This document shows positions 12,495-19,328 of a stretch of 26,957 nucleotides of DNA, one piece after another (the first letter of the stretch is position 1; the number at the start of each line of letters is the position of its first letter). The notes below the pieces were generated by a model, which was given only the letters and a program-made list of their open reading frames with translations, was not told the origin of the DNA and made no database searches. The DNA is from Paulinella micropora (lineage: Eukaryota; Cercozoa; Imbricatea; Euglyphida). Position numbers and translations under genes: made by a program. The DNA is taken from positions 1,997,952-2,024,908 of the forward strand of contig BJOX01000005.1 of assembly GCA_009731375.1 (NCBI GenBank), written 5' to 3'.

Positions 12495-12501
12495 CCTGTC
12501 T

Positions 12502-12535
<34 letters not shown>
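12152..12535. repeat. (CT)n, (CTAT)n, (CA)n and (TA)n arrays
   Basis: Simple repeats with one ~90-nt low-copy stretch at about 12177-12272. No gene. Confidence 0.9.
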
Positions 12536-12977
12536 NNNNNNNNNNNNNNNNNNNNNNNNNNNNNNNNNNNNNNNNNNNNNNNNNNNNNNNNNNNNNNNNN
12601 NNNNNNNNNNNNNNNNNNNNNNNNNNNNNNNNNNNNNNNNNNNNNNNNNNNNNNNNNNNNNNNNNNNNNNNNNNNNNNNNNNNNNNNNNNNNNNNNNNNN
12701 NNNNNNNNNNNNNNNNNNNNNNNNNNNNNNNNNNNNNNNNNNNNNNNNNNNNNNNNNNNNNNNNNNNNNNNNNNNNNNNNNNNNNNNNNNNNNNNNNNNN
12801 NNNNNNNNNNNNNNNNNNNNNNNNNNNNNNNNNNNNNNNNNNNNNNNNNNNNNNNNNNNNNNNNNNNNNNNNNNNNNNNNNNNNNNNNNNNNNNNNNNNN
12901 NNNNNNNNNNNNNNNNNNNNNNNNNNNNNNNNNNNNNNNNNNNNNNNNNNNNNNNNNNNNNNNNNNNNNNNNNNNNN
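12536..12977. other. assembly gap (442 N)
   Basis: Run of N inside a CT array. Content unknown. Confidence 0.99.
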
Positions 12978-13330
12978 TCTCTCTCTCTCTCTCTCCCTCT
13001 CTCTCTCTCTCTCACACACACACACTCACACACAGGATTCCAAGATACTCGACTCAACTGGGTCCACCACAGTCTTTATGATTGTCCTGAGCATGCTCCG
13101 CGCGGGACATTTCGGCATTTCGTCCAATCCAGCCTGTGAAGTATTTACCTATCCATCTTCCTATCTATCTACCAATCACAGACTTTCTGACTGTCTTGAA
13201 CATACCCCGGGCCGGACATTTTTTTTTTTCTTTTGCATTCTGCCAATCCGGCCTGTGAGATATTTTCCTATCTATCTATCTATCCATGTCTTCGGATATG
13301 CAGCGCTGATAGACCAAACATATCTATCTA

Positions 13331-13401
<71 letters not shown>

Positions 13402-13570
13402 GTATCTACCTATCTACCTATCTACCTTCCTACCTACCTACCTACCTACCTACCTACCTACACCTGCCTACCTACCTACCTACCTATCCATCTATCCATC
13501 TATCCATCTATCTTGTTCCTTGCGGGACATTTCGGCGTTTCTGCCATGCCGGCCTGTGAGGTATGTACCT
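12978..13570 (+). repeat. three copies of a ~60-nt islet among (CTAT)n/(CTAC)n
   Basis: Islets sharing GGGACATTTCGGC(A/G)TTT (diverged in the second copy), then CC(A/G)GCCTGTGA(A/G), occur at about 13086-13153, 13192-13268 and 13513-13566. A CTTCGGATATGCAGCGCTGA islet lies at 13285-13328. Spacers are CTAT and CTAC repeats. No gene. Confidence 0.87.
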
Positions 13571-13592
13571 ACCTACCTATCTACCTACCTAC

Positions 13593-13647
<55 letters not shown>

Positions 13648-13728
13648 CCTACCTACCTACCTACTTACCTACCTACCTACTTACCTACCTACCTACCTAC
13701 ATACCTATCTACCTATCTACCTATCTAC

Positions 13729-13767
<39 letters not shown>

Positions 13768-13849
13768 CCTATCTATCTATCTATCTATCTATCTATCTCT
13801 ATCTATCTATCCATCCATCCATCCATTCATCCATCCATCTATCTATCTA

Positions 13850-13889
<40 letters not shown>

Positions 13890-13946
13890 GGTCTATCCAT
13901 CCATCCATCCATCCATCTATCCATCTATCTATCTATCCGTCTATCC

Positions 13947-13989
<43 letters not shown>

Positions 13990-14037
13990 CATCGATCGAT
14001 CGATCGATCTATCTATCTATCTATTTATCTATCTATT

Positions 14038-14121
<84 letters not shown>

Positions 14122-14156
14122 CATCTGTCTATCTGTCTATCTGTCTATCTATCTAA

Positions 14157-14193
<37 letters not shown>

Positions 14194-14200
14194 CATCCAT
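13571..14200. repeat. (CTAT)n with (CTAC)n and (CCAT)n blocks
   Basis: Continuous tetranucleotide array with point-variant sub-blocks (CTAC, CCAT, CGAT near 13990-14010, TTAT). This mosaic is typical of old, slippage-prone satellites. Confidence 0.95.
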
Positions 14201-14254
14201 AGGGGCGCGTGCAAGACCGCGCTGCGGCCTCTTCCTCGTAGCACTATTAGTTGT

Positions 14255-14292
<38 letters not shown>

Positions 14293-14337
14293 CCTCCCTC
14301 CCTCCCTCCTTCCTTCCCTACCTCGTAGAGTAGTAGT

Positions 14338-14396
<59 letters not shown>

Positions 14397-14491
14397 GGGA
14401 CAACAACACTGTGACATCTAGCTAGCAAAATATATTAGTATGAATACTAGACCTTTATATTTATGTGGAAACCGGCATGTTTGAACTGCTC

Positions 14492-14543
<52 letters not shown>

Positions 14544-14560
14544 GTATTTATATGCTGCTA
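14201..14560. repeat. (CT)n arrays with short islets
   Basis: CT repeats at about 14258-14290, 14339-14394 and 14499-14540, with low-copy pieces between them and one CCCT block. No gene. Confidence 0.85.
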
Positions 14561-14879
14561 CGGTAGCTACCACTACAGTGGTGGTACTGCCTCGACTCAT
14601 GATAACAGTTGAAATTACTACATCTAATTAACTTGAAGCAACACTAAGTAACAAAAGTGCTACCCCGCGGCCACTGTATAACTATATATTAACTCAGCAC
14701 TAATAATATCAACACTATTAATACAGTATTAATCATGTCAATACTACTGACGGCACTTCACTAAGTAATCCACGATGCAAATGGAGTCACTGATTCAAAT
14801 TCGTCTGAGTCCGAGTCGTCGTTCTCCATCGGCAATCCGTTATTCAAGTTAGTATAAATATTAATATAATAACATCGTA
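14561..14879. other. unique-looking AT-rich DNA, no gene seen
   Basis: The first sustained non-microsatellite DNA after the repeat desert. I find no open frame of note, RNA or recognised element. Confidence 0.55.
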
Positions 14880-15158
14880 TTACTGGGTACATTCAAGTGT
14901 CAAACTCAGCCATAGAATTTGTGTAAAGTGGCAGATTTCAAATTAGCGGCCAGATTTCAGATTAGTGGTCAGAATTCAAATTAGTTCAATTTAACGGCTA
15001 TATCCGTCCGCAAAATCTGCATCATTTTTGCGAAATATTACCGTTCAATTGAACTAATTTGAATTCTGACCACTAATCTAAAATCTGACCGCTAATCTGA
15101 AATCTAACCCTTAACTTAAATTCGCTGGCTGAGTTTGACACTTGAATGTACCCAGTAA
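14880..15158. repeat. inverted repeat, 118-bp arms
   Basis: The left arm 14880-14997 begins TTACTGGGTACATTCAAGTG. The right arm 15041-15158 is its reverse complement at roughly 85 percent identity by eye, and 43 nt separate them. The inner ends (TTAGTTCAATT, then AACGG) and outer ends match best. No ORF. It may be a fold-back/MITE element or part of the left end of the viral element. Confidence 0.85.
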
Positions 15159-15323
15159 TAAACAGCCGCGCGTAGCGGAAGGCTGGCCGCCCCGGAAAAG
15201 CTCTGTGCTATTGTTTACCCGGTTATCTGCGCCTTTAACAAGTGGCAAATATTACATTATTAATAAAACAGTGCTTGCGTAATATATATATATATATTTA
15301 TATTTATATTTATATTTATATAT
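15159..15323. other. spacer between the two inverted repeats
   Basis: GC-rich start (CAGCCGCGCGTAGCGG) then AT-rich, ending in a TA/TTTATA tract. Nothing recognisable. Confidence 0.5.
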
Positions 15324-15733
15324 ATGACCATTTATGTATATACGGCTGTCTATCCGCAAAGTATAAAACAAGCCGTTAAAATGTGTAAAACCAACACTGG
15401 ACATATAGAAAAAATGTCCAACTCTTGTAAAAACCGACGAAGGTTTTCCAAAAATCAACAAACTAAGCACATTTAGAAAGAATTAAGACATATTAAGCAC
15501 ATAGTCCATATTTTTACTACATAAAAATATATATAAACAAAGTTTATATGGACTATGTGCTTAATATGTCTTAATTCTTTCTAAATGTGCTTAGTTGGTT
15601 GATTTTTGGAAAACCTTCGTCGGTTTTTACAAGGGTTGGACATTTTTTCTATATGTCCAGTGTTGGTTTTACACATTTTAACGGCTTGTTTTATACTTTG
15701 CGGATAGACAGCCGTATATACATAAATGGTCAT
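15324..15733. repeat. near-perfect inverted repeat, 188-bp arms
   Basis: The arm 15324-15511 (starting ATGACCATTTATG) and the arm 15546-15733 (ending CATAAATGGTCAT) are reverse complements, with only two mismatches seen by eye. They flank a 34-nt AT-rich spacer that is not itself palindromic. Both arms carry an open frame of about 60 codons with the same translation, which merely reflects the duplication. Position at the edge of the viral gene block suggests a terminal or telomere-like structure or a fold-back insertion; the sequence does not decide between them. Confidence 0.93.
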
Positions 15734-15734
15734 A

Positions 15735-15787
15735 GGGGGGAAGGGGGGGGGCAGTTTCAACGAAGTTGAAACGGGGGGGTTGGGGGG
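15735..15787 (+). other. four G-runs around an 8-bp hairpin
   Basis: G-runs of 6, 9, 7 and 6 lie at 15735-15740, 15743-15751, 15773-15779 and 15782-15787. Between the second and third is a perfect hairpin, GTTTCAAC-GAA-GTTGAAAC (15754-15772). The arrangement is a canonical G-quadruplex candidate with a hairpin loop, directly abutting the inverted repeat, and could mark a viral end or origin (inference). Confidence 0.8.
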
Positions 15788-15912
15788 ATAATATGAGAAT
15801 AAAAAAATGTAGTGCTTATGTAGTGCTTGTTGAGCACAAAAAGCAGTCCTGTTTCTTTTTGTGTATATGAGCACGGGGGAGAGAGTTTTTATTAAATACC
15901 GCTTCCTACATA

Positions 15913-16047
15913 GTGTCCAATCCCCCACGTTGGACACGGCCGACTTCAGTTTTTGATGGTTGGACACTTTTTATTATGTTTTTTAAAGGATTTTATATAT
16001 TATTATTCTTACTATTAATACTTTTTTTACTTGGACAGGGTGTCCAA
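15913..16047. promoter_or_regulatory. cluster of TTGGACA sites (iteron- or recombinase-site-like)
   Basis: GTGTCCAA (15913-15920) and TTGGACAC (15930-15937) form an inverted pair with a 9-nt spacer. A direct copy lies at 15960-15967. TTGGACA (16031-16037) and TGTCCAA (16041-16047) form a second inverted pair with a 3-nt spacer. One further copy sits in each arm of the adjacent inverted repeat (15415-15421, 15636-15642). Such paired sites fit a DNA-binding protein, origin or recombinase core; function not shown. Confidence 0.55.
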
Positions 16048-16290
16048 CCTTATATAAGAAAAATAAAAAAAAAATATAGTCCCCCTATATATACACCACC
16101 ATATATAAAAAGGTTTTCGGCTCCCAAGGCCAAAGGACGGACAGGGGGCAGGAAGATGAATTTTAATAAATCTCCCTCTGCTCTCTCTCGCAGACGGACG
16201 GCCTTTAGCCAATGTGTGGTGATGGAAATCCAGTGGAAATCCACACAACGAACAACGGAAAAACGAAATGAAAACAACATAACAAATTAA
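15976..16290 (+). CDS. possible small single-pass membrane protein
   Basis: Not recognised by family. Starting from the ATG at 15976 the frame encodes 104 residues. Residues 1-20 are almost wholly hydrophobic (MFFKGFYILL, then FLLLILFLL), a clear transmembrane or signal-anchor segment. A basic/aromatic stretch with a YSPPIYTPPYI motif and a basic KAKGRTGGRK patch follow. The frame stays open upstream to a GTG at 15913, but the ATG puts the hydrophobic segment at the N-terminus, as expected for a membrane anchor. It would be the leftmost gene of the viral block and overlaps the last TTGGACA pair. Small hydrophobic proteins are common in PLVs and related viruses, but short AT-rich frames with such segments also arise by chance, so the call is tentative. 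Confidence 0.4.
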   Translation: MFFKGFYILLFLLLILFLLGQGVQPYIRKIKKKYSPPIYTPPYIKRFSAPKAKGRTGGRKMNFNKSPSALSRRRTAFSQCVVMEIQWKSTQRTTEKRNENNITN

Positions 16291-16440
16291 TAATGAATGC
16301 TAAATTTTGCAAAAAATAAAAGCCCATAAAGGAAAATAAAATAAACGAGTAAAGCACCTCAAAAAGAAACTCATCACACCGCTCCGCCAAAAGTAAAAAG
16401 GCAATATGACAAAAAAAATAAAAAAATAAGGCGGAAAAGT

Positions 16441-16531
16441 GTCAGACAATATACGAGTGGGAATTGAACCCACGACAAGGAAAACCGAGTGTGAGAACCT
16501 TTCCCATTCATCTATCTGACATTCTCGCTAC
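16441..16531 (-). tRNA. degenerate tRNA-like element (possible tRNA pseudogene)
   Basis: On the minus strand there is a perfect 5-bp T-arm, GTGGG-TTCAATT-CCCAC (16457-16473), containing a B-box-like GGTTCAATTCC. Upstream of it is an A-box-like TGTCAGATAGATGAATGG resembling serine/leucine-type tRNAs. A weak 4-5 bp acceptor match (GCGAG with CTCGT) can be drawn, but the anticodon stem does not pair convincingly, so no isotype is assigned. Alternatively, GTCAGAT at one end and GTCTGAC at the other (16441-16520) pair over 7 bp and enclose the T-arm and a GGAAA/TTTCC stem, giving a three-way-junction RNA. It is a tRNA-derived or tRNA-mimicking element, or chance. Confidence 0.4.
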
Positions 16532-16713
16532 CATTTCGCAACAATTACACTCATAAAAACATACACATCCAACTTAAGAGGATAATCTGGAAAAAAGGTG
16601 GAGTAGGAGCAACCGATGAAAAAGGAAAAAAATAATTGTCAGCATTCACTACCTAAACCTCAAACCCTGCGACGCCTCGGTGCCGTGGTGTCGCAGTGTC
16701 GCAGTAGAACCAG
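16532..16713. other. intergenic leader with no clear feature
   Basis: AT-rich DNA followed by a GC-richer stretch (about 16664-16705) with a reiterated GTCGCAG/GTGTCGCAG motif just before the next gene's ATG. No gene seen. Confidence 0.5.
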
Positions 16714-17217
16714 ATGAGTGAGAGGTTGATAGGCATAGGCGATAAAACGGAGGAGGATTGGGTGGAGGATTTTCTTGTTCAAAAGATTGGAAAAGATAGA
16801 TTGAAAAAGTATAAGATTATATCTGAGGAGCGAATTAATAAGAGCGATAAAGAGATAAAATTATTAGTTGAGAAAAAACGACCAGACGAAATAAAGATTA
16901 GAGCAATAAATAGAGTTTTGAGAAGGCTTGATGAGGAAAGCGACAATGTGGAGGAGGATAGACAATACGAGAGGAATAGAAAGAAGGAGCTAAGGAGGAT
17001 TGAAAAGGAGAGGAAAATGTTTAACATGTGGAAGAAGGAGAATAGAAACGAATTTACCAAAGTAGTCCAAGATAGGATACTTAATGGAATAGAAAATGAA
17101 GGTCTCTCTTTCAACAAATCTTATATTAGATATAGTGAAGACCACTTCCCAGAACTCACTAATGTAAAGAATGAAAATTGTGGGAATATGTATCGATGTA
17201 TGAGGGAGGAGAATTAA
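16714..17217 (+). CDS. hypothetical charged, coiled-coil-like viral protein
   Basis: 167 residues, family not recognised. The protein is strongly charged. Residues from about 25 to 110 are rich in Lys, Glu and Arg with regularly spaced Leu and Ile (for example RRLDEESDNVEEDRQYERNR and KKELRRIEKERK), which suggests a long helix or coiled coil. The C-terminal third is less charged and ends in a Cys-containing segment (NENCGNMYRCMREEN). The ATG at 16714 is the first in frame and follows a short GC-rich leader. It is the first well-supported plus-strand gene of the viral block, upstream of the acidic protein and the recombinase. Candidate roles include a regulatory or scaffold protein, but nothing visible decides. 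The antisense frame at 16779-17117 is a shadow of this gene. Confidence 0.62.
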   Translation: MSERLIGIGDKTEEDWVEDFLVQKIGKDRLKKYKIISEERINKSDKEIKLLVEKKRPDEIKIRAINRVLRRLDEESDNVEEDRQYERNRKKELRRIEKERKMFNMWKKENRNEFTKVVQDRILNGIENEGLSFNKSYIRYSEDHFPELTNVKNENCGNMYRCMREEN

Positions 17218-17353
17218 GTGGTCTTGTTTGTGTTGTGTGGTGCCTGCCTACCCGCTCACCTCTCATCAATCAACACGGCACACACGCACATAAGACAATA
17301 TAAACACATACATCAGTAAAAAGCATATATTAGTTTATTGATTAGTTAAAACC

Positions 17354-17374
17354 ACCAACATTTGATATGTTGGT
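17354..17374. promoter_or_regulatory. inverted repeat ACCAACAT-ttgat-ATGTTGGT
   Basis: An 8-bp inverted repeat with a 5-nt spacer in the gap between two plus-strand genes. Its CCAACAT/ATGTTGG half-sites are the same as those of the perfect palindrome at 19248-19269 beyond the recombinase gene. It could be a recombinase-binding site, an operator, or the stem of a transcription 3' end; unproven. Confidence 0.55.
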
Positions 17375-17396
17375 TGATTAGAACGGCTTAAAGGCA

Positions 17397-17438
17397 CTAC
17401 CCACACATGTGTTTTTGTGCTTTTTGATGTGTGGGTAG
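17397..17438 (+). promoter_or_regulatory. 11-bp hairpin immediately upstream of a start codon
   Basis: CTACCCACACA (17397-17407) and TGTGTGGGTAG (17428-17438) are exact reverse complements with a 20-nt loop. The stem ends three bases before the ATG at 17442. As RNA this would place a stable stem in the 5' leader of the acidic-protein gene. As DNA it could be an operator or recombination site. Confidence 0.6.
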
Positions 17439-17441
17439 GTC

Positions 17442-17921
17442 ATGTCGGAGGAACTCGCAGAAGAGATGGAGGCGATGGGGTTGGAACGCGAGGAGGAGGA
17501 AGTTGAAGAGGAGGAAGCAGAAGGCAAAGCCGTGGTGCCTTCGCCTTCGCCTTCGCCTTCGCCTTCGCCAGCAGAAGGGAAAGAAGTTGCTCCGCTCAGT
17601 CCGTGGAGGAACTTCGGCAACCTGTCCCGAGTGGTTTTAACCACTACGGGACGATACGTTGAGATGTCAAAGGCTTTTATCAAAGCCCCGAAAATTATTA
17701 AATTGTTTGCGAGCAAATCCTCGCACAACGAAAACCCCGATTGCCTTTATGCAAAGGCAAAGTATGATACCACTTTCAAAGAACCCAAATACAAATATTT
17801 CTTTCTGGTATCAAAGGGGAGTGGTGAGCGAGAGGAGTTGATTATTTTCAACAGCCTCACTGCTTTGGCGCGATTAAACCATGAGGCAGGCCAAGTGAAT
17901 TGGGTCGTGAAAATTCGTTAA
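17442..17921 (+). CDS. acidic / SP-repeat viral protein of unknown function
   Basis: 159 residues, family not recognised. Residues 1-30 are very acidic (runs of Glu such as REEEEVEEEEAEG). Residues 33-43 are a short SPSPSPSPSP repeat encoded by tandem CCTTCG codon pairs. From about residue 52 the protein becomes a compact-looking basic/hydrophobic domain (LSPWRNFGNLSRVVLTTTGR, then YKYFFLVSKGSGEREELIIF and LTALARLNHEAGQVNWVVKIR). An acidic disordered tail joined to a small folded domain is common in viral DNA- or chromatin-associated proteins, but this is only analogy. The ATG follows a strong hairpin by three bases. The gene ends 74 bp before the recombinase start, so the two may be co-expressed. 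Confidence 0.66.
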   Translation: MSEELAEEMEAMGLEREEEEVEEEEAEGKAVVPSPSPSPSPSPAEGKEVAPLSPWRNFGNLSRVVLTTTGRYVEMSKAFIKAPKIIKLFASKSSHNENPDCLYAKAKYDTTFKEPKYKYFFLVSKGSGEREELIIFNSLTALARLNHEAGQVNWVVKIR

Positions 17922-17995
17922 TTAAATCTCTTTCTTTTGATATTATTTATTACTTAGAAAAAATATAGACTTGTTTAATATATACCGGTCAGTAA

Positions 17996-19156
17996 ATGTG
18001 GAGTGAGAGTGATAGAAAGTTTGTGAGGCAGTTAAAAGTAGCAGACACTGAACAAAAAATTTATAATGTTGTATCTAATCATTTTGATAGTGACCATAAG
18101 CCGTCAATCGCCTTTCATAATTCTATAATGTTATTATTTTCTAACAAAACTACTGACGAAGAAGCACTTGAAGCATTAAAAGTTATTTACCCCAAGTATG
18201 TCTTAATATATCCGAATTTGCAATCAAGACGACAACGAATATCTGAAGTTAGAATGAAGGCAATTAAGCCAAATCAAAGTGAAAAAGTTTATGAAATGTC
18301 TAAACTAGATAAATACTTCAATTTGAACGAAGATGAAAGAATTGAAATAGTTGAAGGATACAAGAAAGATGTGAAGCAGAAAAATGAAGAAAAAATACAA
18401 ATAGATGTGCGGGATGTGATGGCGAAAATGAATGAAATGATCATGAGCGATGATGTCTATATGAAACTGCTATCATTAATGATAGCAACTGGTGCCCGCC
18501 CCGTAGAGATATTTGATAAGAATACATATGAATTAATCCCTGATAAGCCGAGTTGGTTAAGAGTGAATAATCTAGCGAAGAAGCGGGAGGGGCAAAAGAA
18601 GAATTGGACAGAAAGGCCAGTTATTCTTTTTACTCCCGAATTTGTAATTGATAAAGTAAATTCAATTAGAAATCATTTCAAGAAAAAGAAAGCGGTTATT
18701 ATCAACGATGACGGGCAATTAGACAAACAAAAAAACAATGAGTTAAACAAACGAATAATTAAAATCTTTCCATGGCTGGAGAATTATAAACAGAAGAGCA
18801 GTATGCTGAGAAAGTTGTATGCAAGTTTATCTTATTCCAATTTTGCCAATCCAAAGTTGGAGAACTATAACACATGGGTAAGCAATGTGCTGGGGCACGG
18901 CGATATGATGACAAGTTTTTCGTATTCGTGGGTAAATGTGGCCGATCCTGAGGAGATTAAAGCAGAAGGGATTAAAACAGAACTTGAAGAGTTAAGAAGA
19001 AAGATAGATTTATATCTGAATTTAAATAATATTAGCGAAAACGGAGAAGAAGAAAGCAAATATGAACCATTAGGAAAGAGAGCGAGCCGTGCAGATAAAC
19101 TTGAATTATTGGGAAAAAATATGGAACGATTACGAAGGGCAAATAACAAATACTAA
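17996..19156 (+). CDS. tyrosine recombinase, protelomerase (hairpin-telomere resolvase)-like
   Basis: 386 residues. Tyrosine recombinases cut DNA through a 3'-phosphotyrosine intermediate; protelomerases use this chemistry to turn palindromic sites into covalently closed hairpin ends. Visible active-site motifs are R168 in ATGARPVEI, a beta-hairpin lysine around K195/K196 in LAKKREGQKKNW, R272 in MLRKLYASLSYSNF, H301 in VLGHGDM and nucleophile Y310 in SFSYSW (H to Y spacing 9). The usual HxxR histidine is absent (S269). Instead there is an RxxYA pattern, with R272 lying 29 residues before H301. These traits, together with an ERxxI...ID stretch before the first Arg (residues about 113-136), match phage N15 TelN-type protelomerases better than Xer or phage integrases. 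This is a comparison from knowledge, not an alignment run here. A charged C-terminal tail follows Tyr. Palindromes lie nearby at 15.3-15.7, 17.35 and 19.25 kb. If not a protelomerase it is a divergent integrase. Confidence 0.82.
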   Translation: MWSESDRKFVRQLKVADTEQKIYNVVSNHFDSDHKPSIAFHNSIMLLFSNKTTDEEALEALKVIYPKYVLIYPNLQSRRQRISEVRMKAIKPNQSEKVYEMSKLDKYFNLNEDERIEIVEGYKKDVKQKNEEKIQIDVRDVMAKMNEMIMSDDVYMKLLSLMIATGARPVEIFDKNTYELIPDKPSWLRVNNLAKKREGQKKNWTERPVILFTPEFVIDKVNSIRNHFKKKKAVIINDDGQLDKQKNNELNKRIIKIFPWLENYKQKSSMLRKLYASLSYSNFANPKLENYNTWVSNVLGHGDMMTSFSYSWVNVADPEEIKAEGIKTELEELRRKIDLYLNLNNISENGEEESKYEPLGKRASRADKLELLGKNMERLRRANNKY

Positions 19157-19328
19157 ACTACGGCAATTAAGCGGGATAGGAGCAGTGCTTGTCAATGAGT
19201 TTGTAAAGCAGAAGAAGGAAAAGCCAGAAGAAGTGAAGCAACCAGAATATCTCCAACATGTTGGAGATAAGGAAGTGAAGCAACCATTAAGAAGAAGTGC
19301 TAGAATTAAAAAGAATGCTAATACTTAA
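19089..19328 (+). CDS. possible small basic ORF overlapping the recombinase 3' end
   Basis: 79 residues in the +1 frame relative to the recombinase, overlapping its last 68 nt. The N-terminal part would be forced by the overlap. The non-overlapping part (TKLRQLSGIGAVLVNEFVKQ onward) is Lys/Glu-rich, contains a duplicated EVKQP and ends in LRRSARIKKNANT, a basic motif resembling nuclear-targeting or DNA-binding tails. It may be a separate short gene, the C-terminus of the recombinase displaced by a one-base frameshift or an assembly error, or not expressed. The duplicated EVKQP comes from the 15-bp direct repeats flanking a perfect palindrome. The frame overlaps the convergent minus-strand gene by 11 nt. 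Confidence 0.35.
   Translation: MQINLNYWEKIWNDYEGQITNTKLRQLSGIGAVLVNEFVKQKKEKPEEVKQPEYLQHVGDKEVKQPLRRSARIKKNANT
19230..19286. repeat. 22-bp perfect palindrome between 15-bp direct repeats
   Basis: Positions 19248-19269 form a perfect palindrome centred on CCAACATGTTGG. It is bracketed by two identical copies of GAAGTGAAGCAACCA at 19230-19244 and 19272-19286. The palindrome begins TATC and ends GATA. It lies about 90 bp downstream of the protelomerase-like gene, the kind of site such an enzyme could act on, but coincidence is possible at this length in AT-rich DNA. Confidence 0.85.

Noticed and set aside
12196-14202. 668-codon open frame
   Set aside because: It crosses a 442-N gap and consists of CTAT/CT repeat translation (SIYLSIYL); not a gene.
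15512-15545. Centre of the 188-bp inverted repeat as a telomere-resolution site
   Set aside because: The 34-nt spacer is not palindromic, unlike known protelomerase sites, and flanks outside the arms are not symmetric.
15252-15769. Two mirror-image ~60-codon open frames (minus strand in the left arm, plus strand in the right arm)
   Set aside because: They are the same sequence because the arms are inverted copies; no independent evidence of coding.
16779-17117. Minus-strand 112-codon frame
   Set aside because: Antisense shadow of the charged 167-residue gene, Ser/Phe/Leu-rich as expected from the complement of Lys/Glu codons.
19110-19125. A -1 slippery heptamer (A-AAA-AAT) at the end of the recombinase
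   Set aside because: The overlapping ORF is in the +1 frame, so a -1 shift would not enter it.
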